Below the pieces are notes generated by a model, which was given only the letters and a program-made list of their open reading frames with translations, did not search any database and had not been told where the DNA came from. This document shows, one piece after another, positions 21,847 through 32,999 of a DNA stretch of 64,000 nucleotides. The stretch is taken from NCBI RefSeq assembly GCF_005502275.1, contig NZ_SWLZ01000020.1, positions 1-64,000 on the forward strand, written 5' to 3'. Within the stretch, counting starts at the first letter, position 1, and every line of letters begins with the position of its first letter. Position numbers and translations under genes: made by a program. The DNA is from Robertmurraya siralis (GTDB taxonomy: Bacteria; Bacillota; Bacilli; Bacillales; Cytobacillaceae).

Positions 21847-21918
21847 CGCCCTCGGAGGGAATCGAACCCCCATTTTAAGAACCGGAATCTTACGTGCTAT
21901 CCGTTGCACCACGAGGGC
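21847..21918 (-). tRNA. tRNA-Arg (anticodon CCG)
   Basis: The cloverleaf folds as acceptor GCCCTCG/CGAGGGC, D arm GTGC-AACGGATA-GCAC, anticodon arm TAAGA-TTCCGGT-TCTTA with anticodon CCG, variable loop of 5, and T arm GGGGG-TTCGATT-CCCTC. The discriminator base is G and CCA is not encoded. It reads the CGG codon. The tRNA-Arg/clpP neighbourhood is conserved in Bacillus. Confidence 0.95.
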
Positions 21919-22016
21919 AAATTAACGATGCGCCAATTTTGGACGCTTCCCTATTATATGCCATGTCTGCCTGTTTTTCAAGTGAGAAAATTCTCATCGC
22001 CCTTACAATCCGTTGT

Positions 22017-22041
22017 GTTTAAATCATTTCAGTTTGGTTAT
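22017..22041 (+). promoter_or_regulatory. candidate sigma-B promoter of clpP
   Basis: GTTTAA (22017-22022), 13 nt, GGTTAT (22036-22041): one mismatch from the sigma-B consensus GTTTAA-N12-14-GGGTAT. B. subtilis clpP is also transcribed by sigma-B. Located about 200 bases before the start codon. Confidence 0.45.
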
Positions 22042-22117
22042 GATGAGAAGTGGACAATACATATTTTCTAATGGTGAAAAAAGTCGAAGAAATCTTGCTC
22101 AAGATCCAATCGAATTG

Positions 22118-22134
22118 TTTGACCTTTTTTGACT
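22118..22134 (+). promoter_or_regulatory. CtsR operator of clpP
   Basis: The complement reads AGTCAAA-AAA-GGTCAAA, a perfect match to the CtsR heptad repeat (A/G)GTCAAANAN(A/G)GTCAAA. It overlaps the -35 region of the clpP promoter, so heat-labile CtsR would block transcription until stress. Confidence 0.92.
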
Positions 22135-22147
22135 ATCAGTGTATCAT
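22119..22147 (+). promoter_or_regulatory. sigma-A promoter of clpP
   Basis: TTGACC (22119-22124), 17 nt, TATCAT (22142-22147). The -35 box lies inside the CtsR operator. A shifted alternative uses TTGACT at 22129 with TACATA. Confidence 0.6.
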
Positions 22148-22243
22148 AACTTACATAACAGTAGTATTTGTCTTAAAGGTGCATACTTTTGTTTTTACAG
22201 ATTCTCTGACAGAATTTATAACCATTTAAAGGAGGAACATAAA

Positions 22244-22843
22244 ATGAATTTGATCCCTACAGTTATTGAACAGACTAATCGTGGTGAACGTGCGTATGAC
22301 ATTTATTCCCGCCTTTTAAAAGATCGCATCATTATGCTTGGAAGTGCGATTGATGATAATGTCGCTAACTCCATTGTTGCTCAATTACTTTTCTTAGAAG
22401 CTGAAAACCCTGAAAAGGATATCACTCTTTACATTAACAGCCCAGGTGGCAGTATCACTGCTGGTATGGCGATTTATGATACGATGCAGTATTTAAAGCC
22501 TAATGTGCAAACAATTTGTATCGGTATGGCTGCTTCCATGGGTGCTTTCCTATTAGCAGCTGGTGAAAAAGGTAAGCGTTACGCTCTTCCAAACGCTGAA
22601 GTCATGATTCACCAACCGCTTGGTGGTGCTCAAGGGCAAGCAACGGAAATCGAGATTGCAGCAAAACGCATTTTATTCCTTCGTGAAAAGCTTAATACGA
22701 TTCTATCTGAGCGTACAGGTCAACCGCTTGATGTTATCGCGAAGGATACGGATCGCGACAACTTCATGACTGCTGAAAAAGCTAAAGAATACGGCCTAGT
22801 AGACCATATCATTACTCGCAACACATTAAACGAAAAAAAATAA
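22244..22843 (+). CDS. clpP: ATP-dependent Clp protease proteolytic subunit
   Basis: Serine peptidase of the ClpP tetradecamer that, with ClpX, ClpC or ClpE, degrades misfolded, regulatory and SsrA-tagged proteins. The 199 residues have the full triad: Ser98 ([11 protein letters not shown]), His123 ([10 protein letters not shown]) and Asp172 (DTDRDNF). The ATG at 22244 follows AAAGGAGG by 8 bases; 35 codons of upstream open frame are the 5' untranslated region. Transcribed alone from CtsR-controlled and probably sigma-B promoters, and ended by a strong terminator. Confidence 0.98.
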   Translation: MNLIPTVIEQTNRGERAYDIYSRLLKDRIIMLGSAIDDNVANSIVAQLLFLEAENPEKDITLYINSPGGSITAGMAIYDTMQYLKPNVQTICIGMAASMGAFLLAAGEKGKRYALPNAEVMIHQPLGGAQGQATEIEIAAKRILFLREKLNTILSERTGQPLDVIAKDTDRDNFMTAEKAKEYGLVDHIITRNTLNEKK

Positions 22844-22855
22844 CTTTGTAATTGA

Positions 22856-22909
22856 AAGACTGTTTCCATTAAGCGATTTAAAACTACGCTTGATGGAAAC
22901 AGTCTTTTT
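22856..22909 (+). terminator. clpP terminator
   Basis: AAGACTGTTTCCAT.AAGCG pairs with CGCTTGATGGAAACAGTCTT, a nearly 20-bp stem followed by TTTTTT. Confidence 0.95.
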
Positions 22910-23017
22910 TATGCGTTGATAAAAACCTCATATATGATTCTTTCTAAAATGTCTTGTATTCAAGCCGTTTCAGCTTTTTGCTTGAGAGGGAGCAGACGCT
23001 ATTAGCCCTTCTCCCTT

Positions 23018-23456
23018 TCCATGCGGACACGAGTTTTCCCTTTTTTTCCTCTTTTTTGTCCTCATAAACGCTCCATGCGGACACCATTTTCCCTTTTTTC
23101 TCTTTTCCTGTCCTCATGAACGCTCCATGCGGACACGCTCTTCCCTTTTTTCCCTTTTCCTGTCCTCATGAACGACTCATGCAGACACCATTTTCCCTTT
23201 TTCCTCTTTTTCTGTCCTCATGAACGCTCCATGCGGACACGCTCTTCCCTTTTTTCCCTTTTCCTGTCCTCATGAACGCTCCATGCGGACACGATTTTCC
23301 CCTTTTTCCCTTTTCCTGTCCTCATGAACACCTCATGCGGACACCATTTTCCCTTTTTTCTCTTTTCTTGTCCTCTTGAACACCTCATGAGGACACACTC
23401 CGATACTTTCCGCTTAATTACATCCTCATGAACGCTCCATCAAGACACACTCCGAT
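23018..23456. repeat. 52-bp tandem repeat array
   Basis: Eight units start at 23057, 23109, 23161, 23213, 23265, 23317, 23369 and 23421 (period exactly 52), preceded by a partial unit ending near 23030. Each has a 28-bp head, TGTCCTCATGAACG..ending ATGCGGACAC, and a 24-bp pyrimidine-rich tail (CCCTTTTTTCCCTTTTCC type). The head is an imperfect hairpin: TGTCC pairs with GGACA and CATG with CATG. In the unit at 23369 the mismatch is repaired (TGTCCTC/GAGGACA). It is noncoding, lying between clpP and crh. Confidence 0.95.
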
Positions 23457-23601
23457 TCTTTTCTCCGCATAATCAAATACTAATTAATGCTCCGTCAGGC
23501 GGAAAATAGGATTGTAAAGGGAGCTGTGGGAGCGATAAAGCAGGGACAGGGTGCTTGTGCTGCAGAGATTCGCCGGTTTAATTTTCTGCCCTCTGCACAA
23601 A

Positions 23602-23640
23602 AAAGAAGCTGCCGTCAGCATCGCTTCTTGCAGCTTCTTT
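23602..23640. terminator. crh operon terminator
   Basis: AAAGAAGCTGC / GCAGCTTCTTT stem with a 17-base loop, flanked by A and T tracts; 28 bases past the crh stop codon on the minus strand. Confidence 0.8.
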
Positions 23641-23668
23641 CCGTTATTTAGACCCCTCAATCAAGTGT

Positions 23669-23923
23669 TTAATCCTGTTGCACGTATGTGGCGAGTGCTT
23701 CTAGCGCCTCTTGTTCGTCGCTGCCTTCAGCGATTAGGGTAATATTTGCGCCGGAATTAATGGCGAGGCTCATAAGCCCCATAATGCTTTTAGCATTGAC
23801 TTGCTTGCCGTCTTTTTCGATGTAGATATCTGATGAGAAACGTGTAGCTTCTTGGACAAACAAGGCAGCTGGACGTGCCTGCAACCCCGTCTTTAATTTG
23901 ACTTCGACTTTTTTCTCTACCAT
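23669..23923 (-). CDS. crh: catabolite repression HPr-like protein Crh
   Basis: HPr paralogue that acts as a CcpA corepressor but not in sugar transport. The 84 residues have Gln15 (KTGLQARPAALF) in place of the HPr catalytic His15, and Ser46 in AKSIMGLMSLA, the HprK phosphorylation site. That combination defines Crh against ptsH. Last gene of the yvcI-rapZ-yvcK-whiA-crh cluster as in B. subtilis. HprK, which phosphorylates Ser46, is encoded at 40873-41808. Confidence 0.97.
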   Translation of the reverse strand: MVEKKVEVKLKTGLQARPAALFVQEATRFSSDIYIEKDGKQVNAKSIMGLMSLAINSGANITLIAEGSDEQEALEALATYVQQD

Positions 23924-23986
23924 ATCCTTCTTCCTCCCTGAAAAGTCTCTCTCTTTTTTTCTCTATATAAAAATGAACTTCAACAT

Positions 23987-24931
23987 TTATTGAATTGGTT
24001 CACCAGCTCTTAGCTTTTCAGCAATTTCGTCAATTTTTCTAAGACGATGGTTAATGCCGGATTTACTGATTTGACCGCCCGAAACCATTTCTCCCAGTTC
24101 TTTTAACGTAACATCTTGATAGGCAACTCGCAGTTCAGCAATTTCTCGTAATTTATCTGGCAGAATATCTAAGCCGACTGTTTCTTGAATGAAACGAATA
24201 TTTTCCACTTGCCTTAACGCTGCTCCAATCGTTTTATTCAAATTCGCTGTTTCACAATTAACTAGACGATTAACGGAATTTCTCATATCTCGTACGATGC
24301 GGATGTCCTCAAATTTTAACAATGCATTATGAGCACCGATGATATTTAAATACTCCGTAATTTTTTCCGCTTCCTTTAAATAGGTGATATAGCCTTTTTT
24401 CCGTTCTAATGTTTTGCTGTTTAACTCAAAGGAATTCATTAATTCACATAAGGCATCATTATGTTCCTTGTACAAAGAAGCGATCTCTAAATGGTAGGAA
24501 GACGTCTCCGGATTATTAACAGAACCTCCGGCAAGAAATGAACCACGGAGATAGGAGCGCTTGCAGCACTTCTTTTTCACTAATTCCTTGGAAATATCAT
24601 GGGCAAATACGAACCCTTCTTGAAGAATTTTTAAATCCTCTAATATTTCTTTCGCTTGCTGTGAAAGCCTTACGATATACACATTATTCTTTTTGAGCCG
24701 CATTTTCTTTCGAACTAATAATTCGACTTGTGCATTGTAATTTTTCTTCAGTAATGTGTAAATTCTTCTAGCAATGGCAGCGTTTTCCGTTTGAACATCT
24801 ACAACAAGCTTACGATTGGAGAAGGATAAGGAGCCATTCATTCGAATCAGGGCTGATAATTCAGCCTTGCCACAACAATCCTTTAATTCTAAGTTTGTTA
24901 GCTCCTTCTTTGTTTCTGAAGCGAATGACAT
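23987..24931 (-). CDS. whiA: WhiA, DNA-binding protein
   Basis: WhiA is a conserved Gram-positive nucleoid-associated protein; in B. subtilis it affects cell division and chromosome segregation rather than sporulation transcription. The 314 residues combine an N-terminal LAGLIDADG homing-endonuclease-like fold (about 1-220, with [20 protein letters not shown]) and a C-terminal helix-turn-helix (about 225-310, with [20 protein letters not shown]). 50 bases downstream of yvcK in the conserved rapZ-yvcK-whiA order. Confidence 0.96.
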   Translation of the reverse strand: MSFASETKKELTNLELKDCCGKAELSALIRMNGSLSFSNRKLVVDVQTENAAIARRIYTLLKKNYNAQVELLVRKKMRLKKNNVYIVRLSQQAKEILEDLKILQEGFVFAHDISKELVKKKCCKRSYLRGSFLAGGSVNNPETSSYHLEIASLYKEHNDALCELMNSFELNSKTLERKKGYITYLKEAEKITEYLNIIGAHNALLKFEDIRIVRDMRNSVNRLVNCETANLNKTIGAALRQVENIRFIQETVGLDILPDKLREIAELRVAYQDVTLKELGEMVSGGQISKSGINHRLRKIDEIAEKLRAGEPIQ

Positions 24932-24981
24932 CCCTATACCCCCTAAAGCACAACAAACTGAATCAACACGGATTCACTTAT

Positions 24982-25965
24982 TTACGCTTTAAATCTCTTT
25001 TTGGTTTCATTTAATAAGATTGAATATAAAATATTGGCGACTTCTTTCGTATCATGGCGAATGACACCATTCTCCAAGGTCATGATCTCGCCTTGCACTA
25101 CTTCAAGCCCCAGTTCATATAATTGAGTAAAATCGAAGTGAACAGGCTTTGAATACTCCTCGCTATAACGCTCTAAAATCGAGCTCGGGATGTTTTCACT
25201 ATTCACTAAAATCGTGTCTAAAAATCTGCTCTTCATATGATCATATAAAGCTTTTACATGGTCGCTTGCCGTATAATCTAATGTTTCCCCTGCTTGGGTC
25301 ATAAGATTGCATATATATACTTTCTTCGCCCTAGCTCGGCATATTTCTTGTCCCAATTTAGGTACGAGAAGATTAGGCAAAATGCTCGTATACAGACTGC
25401 CAGGACCAATAATAATCAAGTCCGCCTGTCTAATCGCATGAACTGTCTCTGGCAATGGATGGGCAATCTCTGGAGTTAAAAAAACACGCTTTATTCTCTT
25501 TCCTGAATAAGGAATTTTAGACTCACCTGAGACAATCGTTCCATCCTCCATTTCTGCATGCAGAATCACACTTTCGGCAGCCGCCGGCAAGACCCGTCCA
25601 TTTACATTTAACACTTTACTCATTTCTTGGATTGCATGAACAAAATTACCTGTAATCGATGTCATGGCAGCGAGAATCAGGTTGCCAAGAGAATGGCCTG
25701 AAAGTTCATTTGACGTCTTAAAACGATGCTGAAACATCTCTTCAATCAGTGGCTCTACGTCGGATAAGGCTGCTAAAACATTGCGGATATCACCTGGTGG
25801 AGGGATATCCAAATCATCCCTTAAACGTCCAGAGCTTCCTCCGTCATCGGCTACTGTCACGACAGCCGTTATATCAAGGGGATACTTTTTCAATCCTCTT
25901 AATAACACAGGCAAGCCGGTTCCGCCTCCGATGATGACAATTTTGGGCTGTCCGTTTTTGGTCAT
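24982..25965 (-). CDS. yvcK: gluconeogenesis factor YvcK
   Basis: YvcK/CofD-like protein required for growth on gluconeogenic carbon sources and for normal cell shape; in related species it binds UDP-sugars and is phosphorylated by PrkC. The 327 residues begin with a nucleotide-binding [19 protein letters not shown], followed by [13 protein letters not shown] and [12 protein letters not shown], all conserved in the family. The start overlaps the rapZ stop by 4 bases. Confidence 0.96.
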   Translation of the reverse strand: MTKNGQPKIVIIGGGTGLPVLLRGLKKYPLDITAVVTVADDGGSSGRLRDDLDIPPPGDIRNVLAALSDVEPLIEEMFQHRFKTSNELSGHSLGNLILAAMTSITGNFVHAIQEMSKVLNVNGRVLPAAAESVILHAEMEDGTIVSGESKIPYSGKRIKRVFLTPEIAHPLPETVHAIRQADLIIIGPGSLYTSILPNLLVPKLGQEICRARAKKVYICNLMTQAGETLDYTASDHVKALYDHMKSRFLDTILVNSENIPSSILERYSEEYSKPVHFDFTQLYELGLEVVQGEIMTLENGVIRHDTKEVANILYSILLNETKKRFKA

Positions 25966-26855
25966 GTTGTTTTTTCCTTTCTCCTTTCAATATCTCGGTG
26001 AGAAGCACGAGTATGGTAGTCCTTTTCAAAGTAACGAGCCAGGTATTCCGTTAAGGCAACAGAACGGTGCTGTCCACCTGTACAGCCAATTGCAATCACA
26101 AGCTGTGATTTTCCTTCGCGTTTATAATGAGGGAGCATAAAGCTTAGTAAGCTCGTAACCTTTTCTAAAAACTTATTCGTCTCATTCCACTTTAAAACAT
26201 AGTTGTAAACCTCTTCATCAAGTCCCGTCTTCGGCCGCATATGGTCGATATAATGAGGGTTGGGTAGAAAACGTACGTCAAAAACTAAATCTGCATCGAT
26301 GGGAATCCCATGCTTAAATCCGAAAGACATAACATTGACAGTAAAAGTTGACTTTTTATTGGCAGAGAATTCTTGGATAATCCGTTCACGCAGTTCCTTC
26401 GGCTTTAGTTTTGAAGTATTATAGATGATTTGAGCTCTCCCTTTTAACTCTTCTAACAGCTCTCTTTCTAACTGAATTCCTTCAAGAGGCAAACCTGATG
26501 GAGCAAGAGGATGGGATCTTCTAGTTTCTTTATATCTTCGAACGAGGCAGCTGTCATCCGCATCTAAGAACAAGATTTGTGGCGCCACCCAAGAGGTTTC
26601 TGCTAGTTCATCTAGCGCTCTAAACAAATGGTCAAAGAATTCTCTTCCCCTCAAATCCATCACCAAGGCAACCTTGTTCATTTTGCTGCCCGAATCTTTC
26701 ATTAGTTCAAGAAACTTAGGCAATAATGTTGGCGGTAAATTGTCTACACAAAAAAAGCCAAGATCTTCAAAGCTTTGAATCGCAACTGTTTTTCCTGCAC
26801 CTGACATTCCCGTAATAATGACCATTTGTGTATCATTAACTGCTCCGGTACTCAT
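25962..26855 (-). CDS. rapZ: RapZ-type nucleotide-binding protein (YvcJ)
   Basis: P-loop ATP/GTP-binding protein; the B. subtilis orthologue YvcJ hydrolyses GTP and influences competence, and the E. coli homologue is the GlmZ RNA adaptor. The 297 residues have Walker [17 protein letters not shown] (about 15-30) and the family C-terminal block [17 protein letters not shown]. The ATG at 26855 is chosen because GGGGGA sits about 7 bases upstream; earlier ATGs are too close to that site or lack one. Confidence 0.95.
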   Translation of the reverse strand: MSTGAVNDTQMVIITGMSGAGKTVAIQSFEDLGFFCVDNLPPTLLPKFLELMKDSGSKMNKVALVMDLRGREFFDHLFRALDELAETSWVAPQILFLDADDSCLVRRYKETRRSHPLAPSGLPLEGIQLERELLEELKGRAQIIYNTSKLKPKELRERIIQEFSANKKSTFTVNVMSFGFKHGIPIDADLVFDVRFLPNPHYIDHMRPKTGLDEEVYNYVLKWNETNKFLEKVTSLLSFMLPHYKREGKSQLVIAIGCTGGQHRSVALTEYLARYFEKDYHTRASHRDIERRKEKTT

Positions 26856-27047
26856 ATACATTCCCCCATTCACTTCTTTCAATCGAGTGCCGTTTGTAGT
26901 TATGGTAAGTCTATTTTTCAGGTTTATCTCGTATAGATTATGTTTTCTACAAAGTTTTACTTAACTTCGATAGAATTAATTTTGAGTAAATTTCACAACG
27001 GTTGAAGGGAATGACCAGCACGATTTCTAATAAAATATGCTGAGAAT

Positions 27048-27080
27048 GCTAAAAAGGATAGTGCCATTTCTCCTTTTAGC
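27048..27080 (-). terminator. weak hairpin at the yvcI stop
   Basis: GCTAAAAGGA / TCCTTTTTAGC stem spanning the yvcI stop codon on the minus strand. No good T-tract follows, so it may attenuate rather than stop transcription into rapZ. Confidence 0.35.
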
Positions 27081-27534
27081 TTGGGTCTAAGCGGTATTGC
27101 AAAAGTTTAAAATCCTCTGTATAAGTAAAGGTGCCGTAAATAATCCCTTGCCCTTGCACCATATAATCCAATATATGATAATCTCCCTCTGCCATTGGTA
27201 ATTTTTTGATTTCCTCAAGAGGATGCCATGCTAGCTTGCCCTCTTCCGATTCCTCTAAATGAATTCCATCTGCATTCTCCGCAAAAAAAGTAAACATCAT
27301 CCACTCCGATAAGACCTGATCTCCATCCTTCATAATAAAGGTAAAAATCCCCTTAAGATGAGGGTTTTTTAAGTAAATGCCTGTTTCTTCTCTAAATTCA
27401 CGAATACAGGAATCACGGACTGATTCACCCGGTTCCATTTTCCCACCTGGCGCAACCCACCATCCTCGTTTCGGCTTTTGTAATAACAACACTTTATTGT
27501 CTTTTAAAAGTACACAATTAGTAACCCGCTGCAT
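27076..27534 (-). CDS. yvcI: Nudix hydrolase YvcI
   Basis: A 152-residue Nudix pyrophosphohydrolase. The Nudix box is complete: GGKMEPGESVRDSCIREFRE then ETGI (about residues 33-56), followed by MutT-like beta strands. The ATG at 27534 follows AGAGGTGG by 6 bases. It heads the conserved yvcI-rapZ-yvcK-whiA-crh cluster, about 220 bases before rapZ. Substrate not known; a nucleoside di- or triphosphate is likely. Confidence 0.92.
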   Translation of the reverse strand: MQRVTNCVLLKDNKVLLLQKPKRGWWVAPGGKMEPGESVRDSCIREFREETGIYLKNPHLKGIFTFIMKDGDQVLSEWMMFTFFAENADGIHLEESEEGKLAWHPLEEIKKLPMAEGDYHILDYMVQGQGIIYGTFTYTEDFKLLQYRLDPS

Positions 27535-28017
27535 TTTTTCCACCTCTGACTTCACACCACATCATTATGAATTTCCCTCAACCTCTGTGAAAATTACTCA
27601 ATCCAATCCCTTCACTTGATTATACTATTTTTAACAAATCCCCACAATGAATAGGGGTTCTCAAACAAAAAAGACAAGCAACATGTCACATTTAAGGCAT
27701 TGTTTTAGTGATAAAAGCTCCATTGAACGATCCTCTGATTTCATTTTCATGGAATCATGATCGAAAAAAATCACATAAAACAAAGCCAAATAAAAAAAAA
27801 GAGCACAAGTTTCCTTGTGCCGTCCAAGTGTATATATTTTAAAAGGGGGTCAATTTCTATTCTTATCATAACGAATGTTTATTTCACTACTGTTACAATA
27901 GAATTAAAAGGGAGTAACGTTTTGTAAATTCTGACGCATTTGGTAAGTTATAGCGATTTTTTTGTTTGTTAAAAAGAAAGAAACGCCATTAACCCCATTT
28001 TTCCCCAAAAGTCCGTA
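27535..28017. other. intergenic region between trxB and yvcI
   Basis: No gene. It contains the trxB terminator (27791-27820) and, toward yvcI, an AT-rich stretch where the yvcI promoter must lie. I see no confident riboswitch or repeat. Confidence 0.6.
27791..27820 (-). terminator. trxB terminator
   Basis: Minus strand GCACAAG-GAAA-CTTGTGC followed by TC and nine T residues, about 200 bases past the trxB stop. Confidence 0.85.
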
Positions 28018-29019
<1,002 letters not shown>

Positions 29020-29127
29020 CTAACTAACCATATCCTATAAAATAATGGCGGCATCGTCCATATTTATGCTCAATTTCTTCTATGCAAACTGAGGTAACAA
29101 GGTCAGCCGAGATTCGAAAATAGAAAA

Positions 29128-29151
29128 AAATCGGTCCCTTAGGCCCGATTT
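29128..29151 (-). terminator. yvcD terminator
   Basis: Minus strand AAATCGG-GCCTAAGGGA-CCGATTT followed by TTTTCT. The stem includes the yvcD stop codon. Confidence 0.8.
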
Positions 29152-30608
29152 AATTCCTCCAATAGCTGGGTAACAATTTTTACGTATTTTTTCATCGTCG
29201 TAACAGACAAGCCATATTGCTCTGCCAGTGCTTGCTGAGAAATTCTTTCTTGACGAAGCTTTCTCCAAACATAATCGACAGCGGAAGCATAGGCTTTCTC
29301 ATTTTTCGGAAGAGATGGATTTTCAGTCATCACACTTGCAATCGAAAACCACATCTTATACAGATCAGCTTCATCTGTAGGGTGATGAAAGCTGTAAAAT
29401 TGACTAGCTATATTATGTGCTAGCGGGGCACGACCTTCCTCTTTAAAAAGGTACTGTACATATTCATTTTCTAAGGTTGTCGTGCCAGTGTATGATGACA
29501 GAAGCTCTTCTTTATCATCTGATAGCGATGTTAAAAATAGCCCAAAAAGCCTTTCTTCCAGTTGTTCACTTGCTAGTTGTTTTTTGATCGCTTCTCCAGT
29601 ATAGAGTTTTGTTTCATTATTCCACGGCTCTTGACCTTCTTTTTCCGGATTCATTTGAATAACCCGCAGCCAGCTCTTTTCAGCCGTTTGCAATCTTCCT
29701 GTATAATAAGCAGAATATGAAAGCCAATAGTAAAAAGGACCCTCCCCTTCAAATCCCTGCTTATAAAGCCTTTTTAGCCAAGAATAGGCCATTTCGTAAT
29801 CGCCGATTAATGCAAACGTCGTACCAAGCTTAAATTGATGCTCCGAGGATAATGGCTTAATTTTTTCTAAAACCTCTTTATATTTTTTCACGGAATACCA
29901 ATCGTTCTCGTAGCAAGCAAACACCGCTTTGTTGCAAAGAGCGTGCAAATTGCCGTGATTTTTCTCTAATACTTCATCTAGGATGCGATCCGCTTTCTGC
30001 GGCTCTCCTAAATAATAATAAGCCAATGCAAGATTATTGTAAGCAGACCAATATTCTGGAAACTTCTCAATCACTTCTTTAAGAAGGACTGCTGCTTTTT
30101 GAAATTCTCCTGTTTCAAGCAGTTCCCTTGCTTCCTCCTGCTTCGAAATTAAGTCATCCTGCTCATACAAATCCTCTTCCAATTCTTCACCTTCAAGCAT
30201 TAAAAGGTCCAACAAATCTTCCGCATCCTCTGCGAACTCCCCATCCCCTTCTAACTGCATATATAATGAAGCGTGGTTGAACGCATCTTTAAATAAACCG
30301 AGATGGGCGTAATTATTGGCAAGAAAATAGTGACATTCGATCATCTGCTCATCCCATTCCTCCAAAATCATATGAAGGAGACGATTAGCTTCTGTATACT
30401 GAGCATTTTCTGATAAAATAATCGCCAATTGACAAGCAATCATCGGTTCCCCTGGCTCAAGTTCCATCGCACGCTCTAAATATTTTATTGCCTTATGATG
30501 ATCTCGACGTTGGTAAGCCTTTAATCCTTTTGCAAAATAATACTCACCAGTCGGAGTGAACGACAGCAATGTTCCTGTTGTTTTTGTTGCTTTAGAGTCT
30601 TTACTCAT
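29139..30608 (-). CDS. yvcD: TPR-repeat protein YvcD
   Basis: A 489-residue cytoplasmic tetratricopeptide-repeat protein. At least seven degenerate TPRs are visible, for example AYQRRDHHKAIKYLERAMEL near the N terminus and NLALAYYYLGEPQKADRILD in the middle. An HTH-like C terminus follows (QALAEQYGLSVTTMKKYVKI). The ATG at 30608 has GGAGG 5 bases upstream. Placement next to trxB and hisI matches B. subtilis. Probably a scaffold or regulator; no partner can be deduced. Confidence 0.88.
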   Translation of the reverse strand: MSKDSKATKTTGTLLSFTPTGEYYFAKGLKAYQRRDHHKAIKYLERAMELEPGEPMIACQLAIILSENAQYTEANRLLHMILEEWDEQMIECHYFLANNYAHLGLFKDAFNHASLYMQLEGDGEFAEDAEDLLDLLMLEGEELEEDLYEQDDLISKQEEARELLETGEFQKAAVLLKEVIEKFPEYWSAYNNLALAYYYLGEPQKADRILDEVLEKNHGNLHALCNKAVFACYENDWYSVKKYKEVLEKIKPLSSEHQFKLGTTFALIGDYEMAYSWLKRLYKQGFEGEGPFYYWLSYSAYYTGRLQTAEKSWLRVIQMNPEKEGQEPWNNETKLYTGEAIKKQLASEQLEERLFGLFLTSLSDDKEELLSSYTGTTTLENEYVQYLFKEEGRAPLAHNIASQFYSFHHPTDEADLYKMWFSIASVMTENPSLPKNEKAYASAVDYVWRKLRQERISQQALAEQYGLSVTTMKKYVKIVTQLLEELNRA

Positions 30609-30873
30609 GAAATCCTCCATCTATCTCAAGATATACCAAAGAAGTATATCATACAAACGAGCCTTTTGGTAAGGTGTTTACCAGACTTATCCCTCACAGG
30701 CACTGCCAAAATTTACAGATTATGAGTTCTTCTCCCTTGAATTCCCTTTTTCAAATAATAATTTGCTCATTGTTATATTAGTAATATAGTTATATGTCGA
30801 TGTAATTGAAAAACAGACTGAAAATCTTGTAGATAAGAATGATAAATAGGAGACCTACTTTGCTCTTTTTTAC

Positions 30874-31515
30874 CTATTTATCCGTCCCTTCGTGCCGTTT
30901 GCGAAGGACCTTTAATACTTCTGTAAAAGGGAGCTTTTGTTCTTCCAGCAAAACGAGCAAATGATACATCAAGTCAGCTGCTTCCCATTTCAGCTCTTCA
31001 GTATCACGATTTTTTGCTGCGATAATGACTTCTGCCGACTCTTCGCCCACTTTTTTAAGAATTTTATCAACGCCTTTTTCAAATAGGTACGTCGTATAAG
31101 CTCCCTCTGGACGTGCCTTTTCCCGCTGATGAATGACTTCCTGAAGGGAGTGTAAAATTTGATAGTCCGCAAGAGTGCTAGAGGGCTCATGCGTTACTCC
31201 ATACAAACTTTCAGCAAAGCAGCTTGTAGTCCCGTTATGGCATGCCGGTCCTTTCGGTTCAACAAGAACGACGAGAGCATCTTGATCACAATCAAATTTA
31301 ATCTCCGTAATCGTCTGCGTGTTTCCGCTCGTTCCCCCCTTATGCCACAACTCCTGACGGGAGCGACTGAAAAACCACGTTTCCTTCGTTTCTATTGATT
31401 TCTTTAAAGACTCCCGGTTCATATAAGCAAGGGTGAGAACTTCCTTTGTCATGGCGTCCTGAACGATTGCTGGAATGAGGCCTGCGTCATCAAACTTTAA
31501 GTTATCGATATTCAT
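30874..31515 (-). CDS. hisI: bifunctional phosphoribosyl-AMP cyclohydrolase / phosphoribosyl-ATP pyrophosphatase
   Basis: Catalyses the second and third steps of histidine biosynthesis. Of 213 residues, the N-terminal cyclohydrolase domain (about 1-115) has [12 protein letters not shown], the zinc/metal-binding [13 protein letters not shown] and GPACHNG. The C-terminal pyrophosphohydrolase (about 118-205) has [18 protein letters not shown]. Last gene of hisZGDBHAFI; overlaps hisF by 4 bases. Confidence 0.97.
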   Translation of the reverse strand: MNIDNLKFDDAGLIPAIVQDAMTKEVLTLAYMNRESLKKSIETKETWFFSRSRQELWHKGGTSGNTQTITEIKFDCDQDALVVLVEPKGPACHNGTTSCFAESLYGVTHEPSSTLADYQILHSLQEVIHQREKARPEGAYTTYLFEKGVDKILKKVGEESAEVIIAAKNRDTEELKWEAADLMYHLLVLLEEQKLPFTEVLKVLRKRHEGTDK

Positions 31516-32270
31516 CTCACATTCACACCTTCACTTTTTAAAAATGTCTTTACCTCTTCTACCGATGTTTCTTTATAATGAAAAATAGAAGCAGCCAAGG
31601 CGGCATCTGCTAATCCGTCCCGAAAAGCTGCGACAAAATGCGCTGCATTTCCTGCTCCTCCAGAGGCAATGACTGGAACAGTGACTGCTTCACTGACAGC
31701 TCTCGTCAGGGCCAGATCAAAGCCATCCTTCTCACCATCGCAATCCATACTCGTTAGCAGGATTTCTCCTGCACCAAGACGTACCGCTTCCTTCGCCCAG
31801 GCAATGACCTCGTAATCAGTCGCTTTTCTTCCACCATGAGTATAAACTCTCCATGAACCAAGCTCCGGATCAAATTTTGCATCAATCGCCACAACCATGC
31901 ATTGAGCACCAAAAAAACTCGCTCCCTCCGTAATAAGTGAAGGACGCAAAACAGCGGCCGTATTCAATGAAACTTTGTCCGCTCCAGCTCGCAACATCCG
32001 TTTCATATCCGCTAAGGAATTGATGCCGCCCCCTACTGTAAAAGGAATAGCCAATTCTGAAGCGACCTCGTTTACAACCTCAACCATTGTTTTTCTTCCT
32101 TCATGGGAAGCAGAAATATCTAAAAAGACAAGCTCGTCTGCCCCTTGTTGATCATAAAATCGCGCCAATTCTACGGGATCCCCTGCATCGCGAAGCTCCA
32201 CAAATTGAATTCCTTTTACAACCCGCCCTTCTTTCACATCAAGACAAGGGATAATTCTTTTCGTCAGCAT
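31512..32270 (-). CDS. hisF: imidazole glycerol phosphate synthase subunit HisF
   Basis: Cyclase subunit that uses HisH-derived ammonia to form imidazole glycerol phosphate and AICAR. A 252-residue (beta-alpha)8 barrel with catalytic Asp11 ([15 protein letters not shown]), Asp near 130 (VVAIDAKFD) and phosphate-binding loops FTVGGGI and VIASGGAG. It directly abuts hisA and overlaps hisI. Confidence 0.98.
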   Translation of the reverse strand: MLTKRIIPCLDVKEGRVVKGIQFVELRDAGDPVELARFYDQQGADELVFLDISASHEGRKTMVEVVNEVASELAIPFTVGGGINSLADMKRMLRAGADKVSLNTAAVLRPSLITEGASFFGAQCMVVAIDAKFDPELGSWRVYTHGGRKATDYEVIAWAKEAVRLGAGEILLTSMDCDGEKDGFDLALTRAVSEAVTVPVIASGGAGNAAHFVAAFRDGLADAALAASIFHYKETSVEEVKTFLKSEGVNVR

Positions 32271-32999
32271 CTAATTTTGCACCTCCCGCAAAGCCTCTAT
32301 CACGGAAAACTTTCCTTCATAAAGTGCTTTGCCTACAATTGCGCCGCGCACCCCGTTTTTTTCATATTCCTTTAAAGCAGCTAAATCTGCTAACTGACTC
32401 ACGCCTCCTGAGGCAATGACTTCCTTTTTCGTTTCTAGTGCCAATTCATTAACGGCAGCAAGATTGGGACCTGATAACATTCCATCAGTGGCAATATCGG
32501 TAAATATAAATGTTTCCGCACCAGCATCGGCAAATTTTTTTCCGACATCGACCGCCCTCATTTCTGAAGTGTGCAGCCATCCATGTGTTGCCACAAAACC
32601 GTTTTTAGCATCAAGCCCGATCACAATCTGGCGCCCATATTTTCTCACCATTTCGATCGCAAATTCAGGATTGGAAATCGCCACACTTCCGATAATCACC
32701 CGTTCCACGCCGTTCTCAAGATAATGAACGATATCTGATTCCGAGCGAATTCCACCTCCTATTTGCACCCTTACTTTCAGCCTTGCTGCCTCTAGTACAA
32801 ACGGGTCATTTATCCGTTTGCCGTCCTTTGCCCCATCTAAATCGACCATATGAATCCAGGCGGCACCTTGCTCAACAAACCGTTGCGCCATCTTAAATGG
32901 CGAATCTCCATATATCGTTTCTTTGTCGTAATCCCCTTGAAGGAGTCGAACGCATTTCCCACCGCGCATATCGATTGCTGGGTATATTATAAAAGTCAT
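32271..32999 (-). CDS. hisA: phosphoribosylformimino-5-aminoimidazole carboxamide ribotide isomerase
   Basis: The ProFAR isomerase step. A 242-residue half-barrel-duplicated (beta-alpha)8 enzyme related to HisF, with catalytic Asp10 ([19 protein letters not shown]), [10 protein letters not shown] and [12 protein letters not shown]. Its start overlaps the end of hisH by 4 bases. Confidence 0.98.
   Translation of the reverse strand: MTFIIYPAIDMRGGKCVRLLQGDYDKETIYGDSPFKMAQRFVEQGAAWIHMVDLDGAKDGKRINDPFVLEAARLKVRVQIGGGIRSESDIVHYLENGVERVIIGSVAISNPEFAIEMVRKYGRQIVIGLDAKNGFVATHGWLHTSEMRAVDVGKKFADAGAETFIFTDIATDGMLSGPNLAAVNELALETKKEVIASGGVSQLADLAALKEYEKNGVRGAIVGKALYEGKFSVIEALREVQN

Noticed and set aside
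23018-23456. CRISPR array
   Set aside because: The whole 52-bp unit is repeated, including the inter-head tails, so there are no unique spacers and no cas genes nearby.
23551-23742. 63-codon plus-strand frame
   Set aside because: Overlaps the crh terminator and the end of crh on the other strand.
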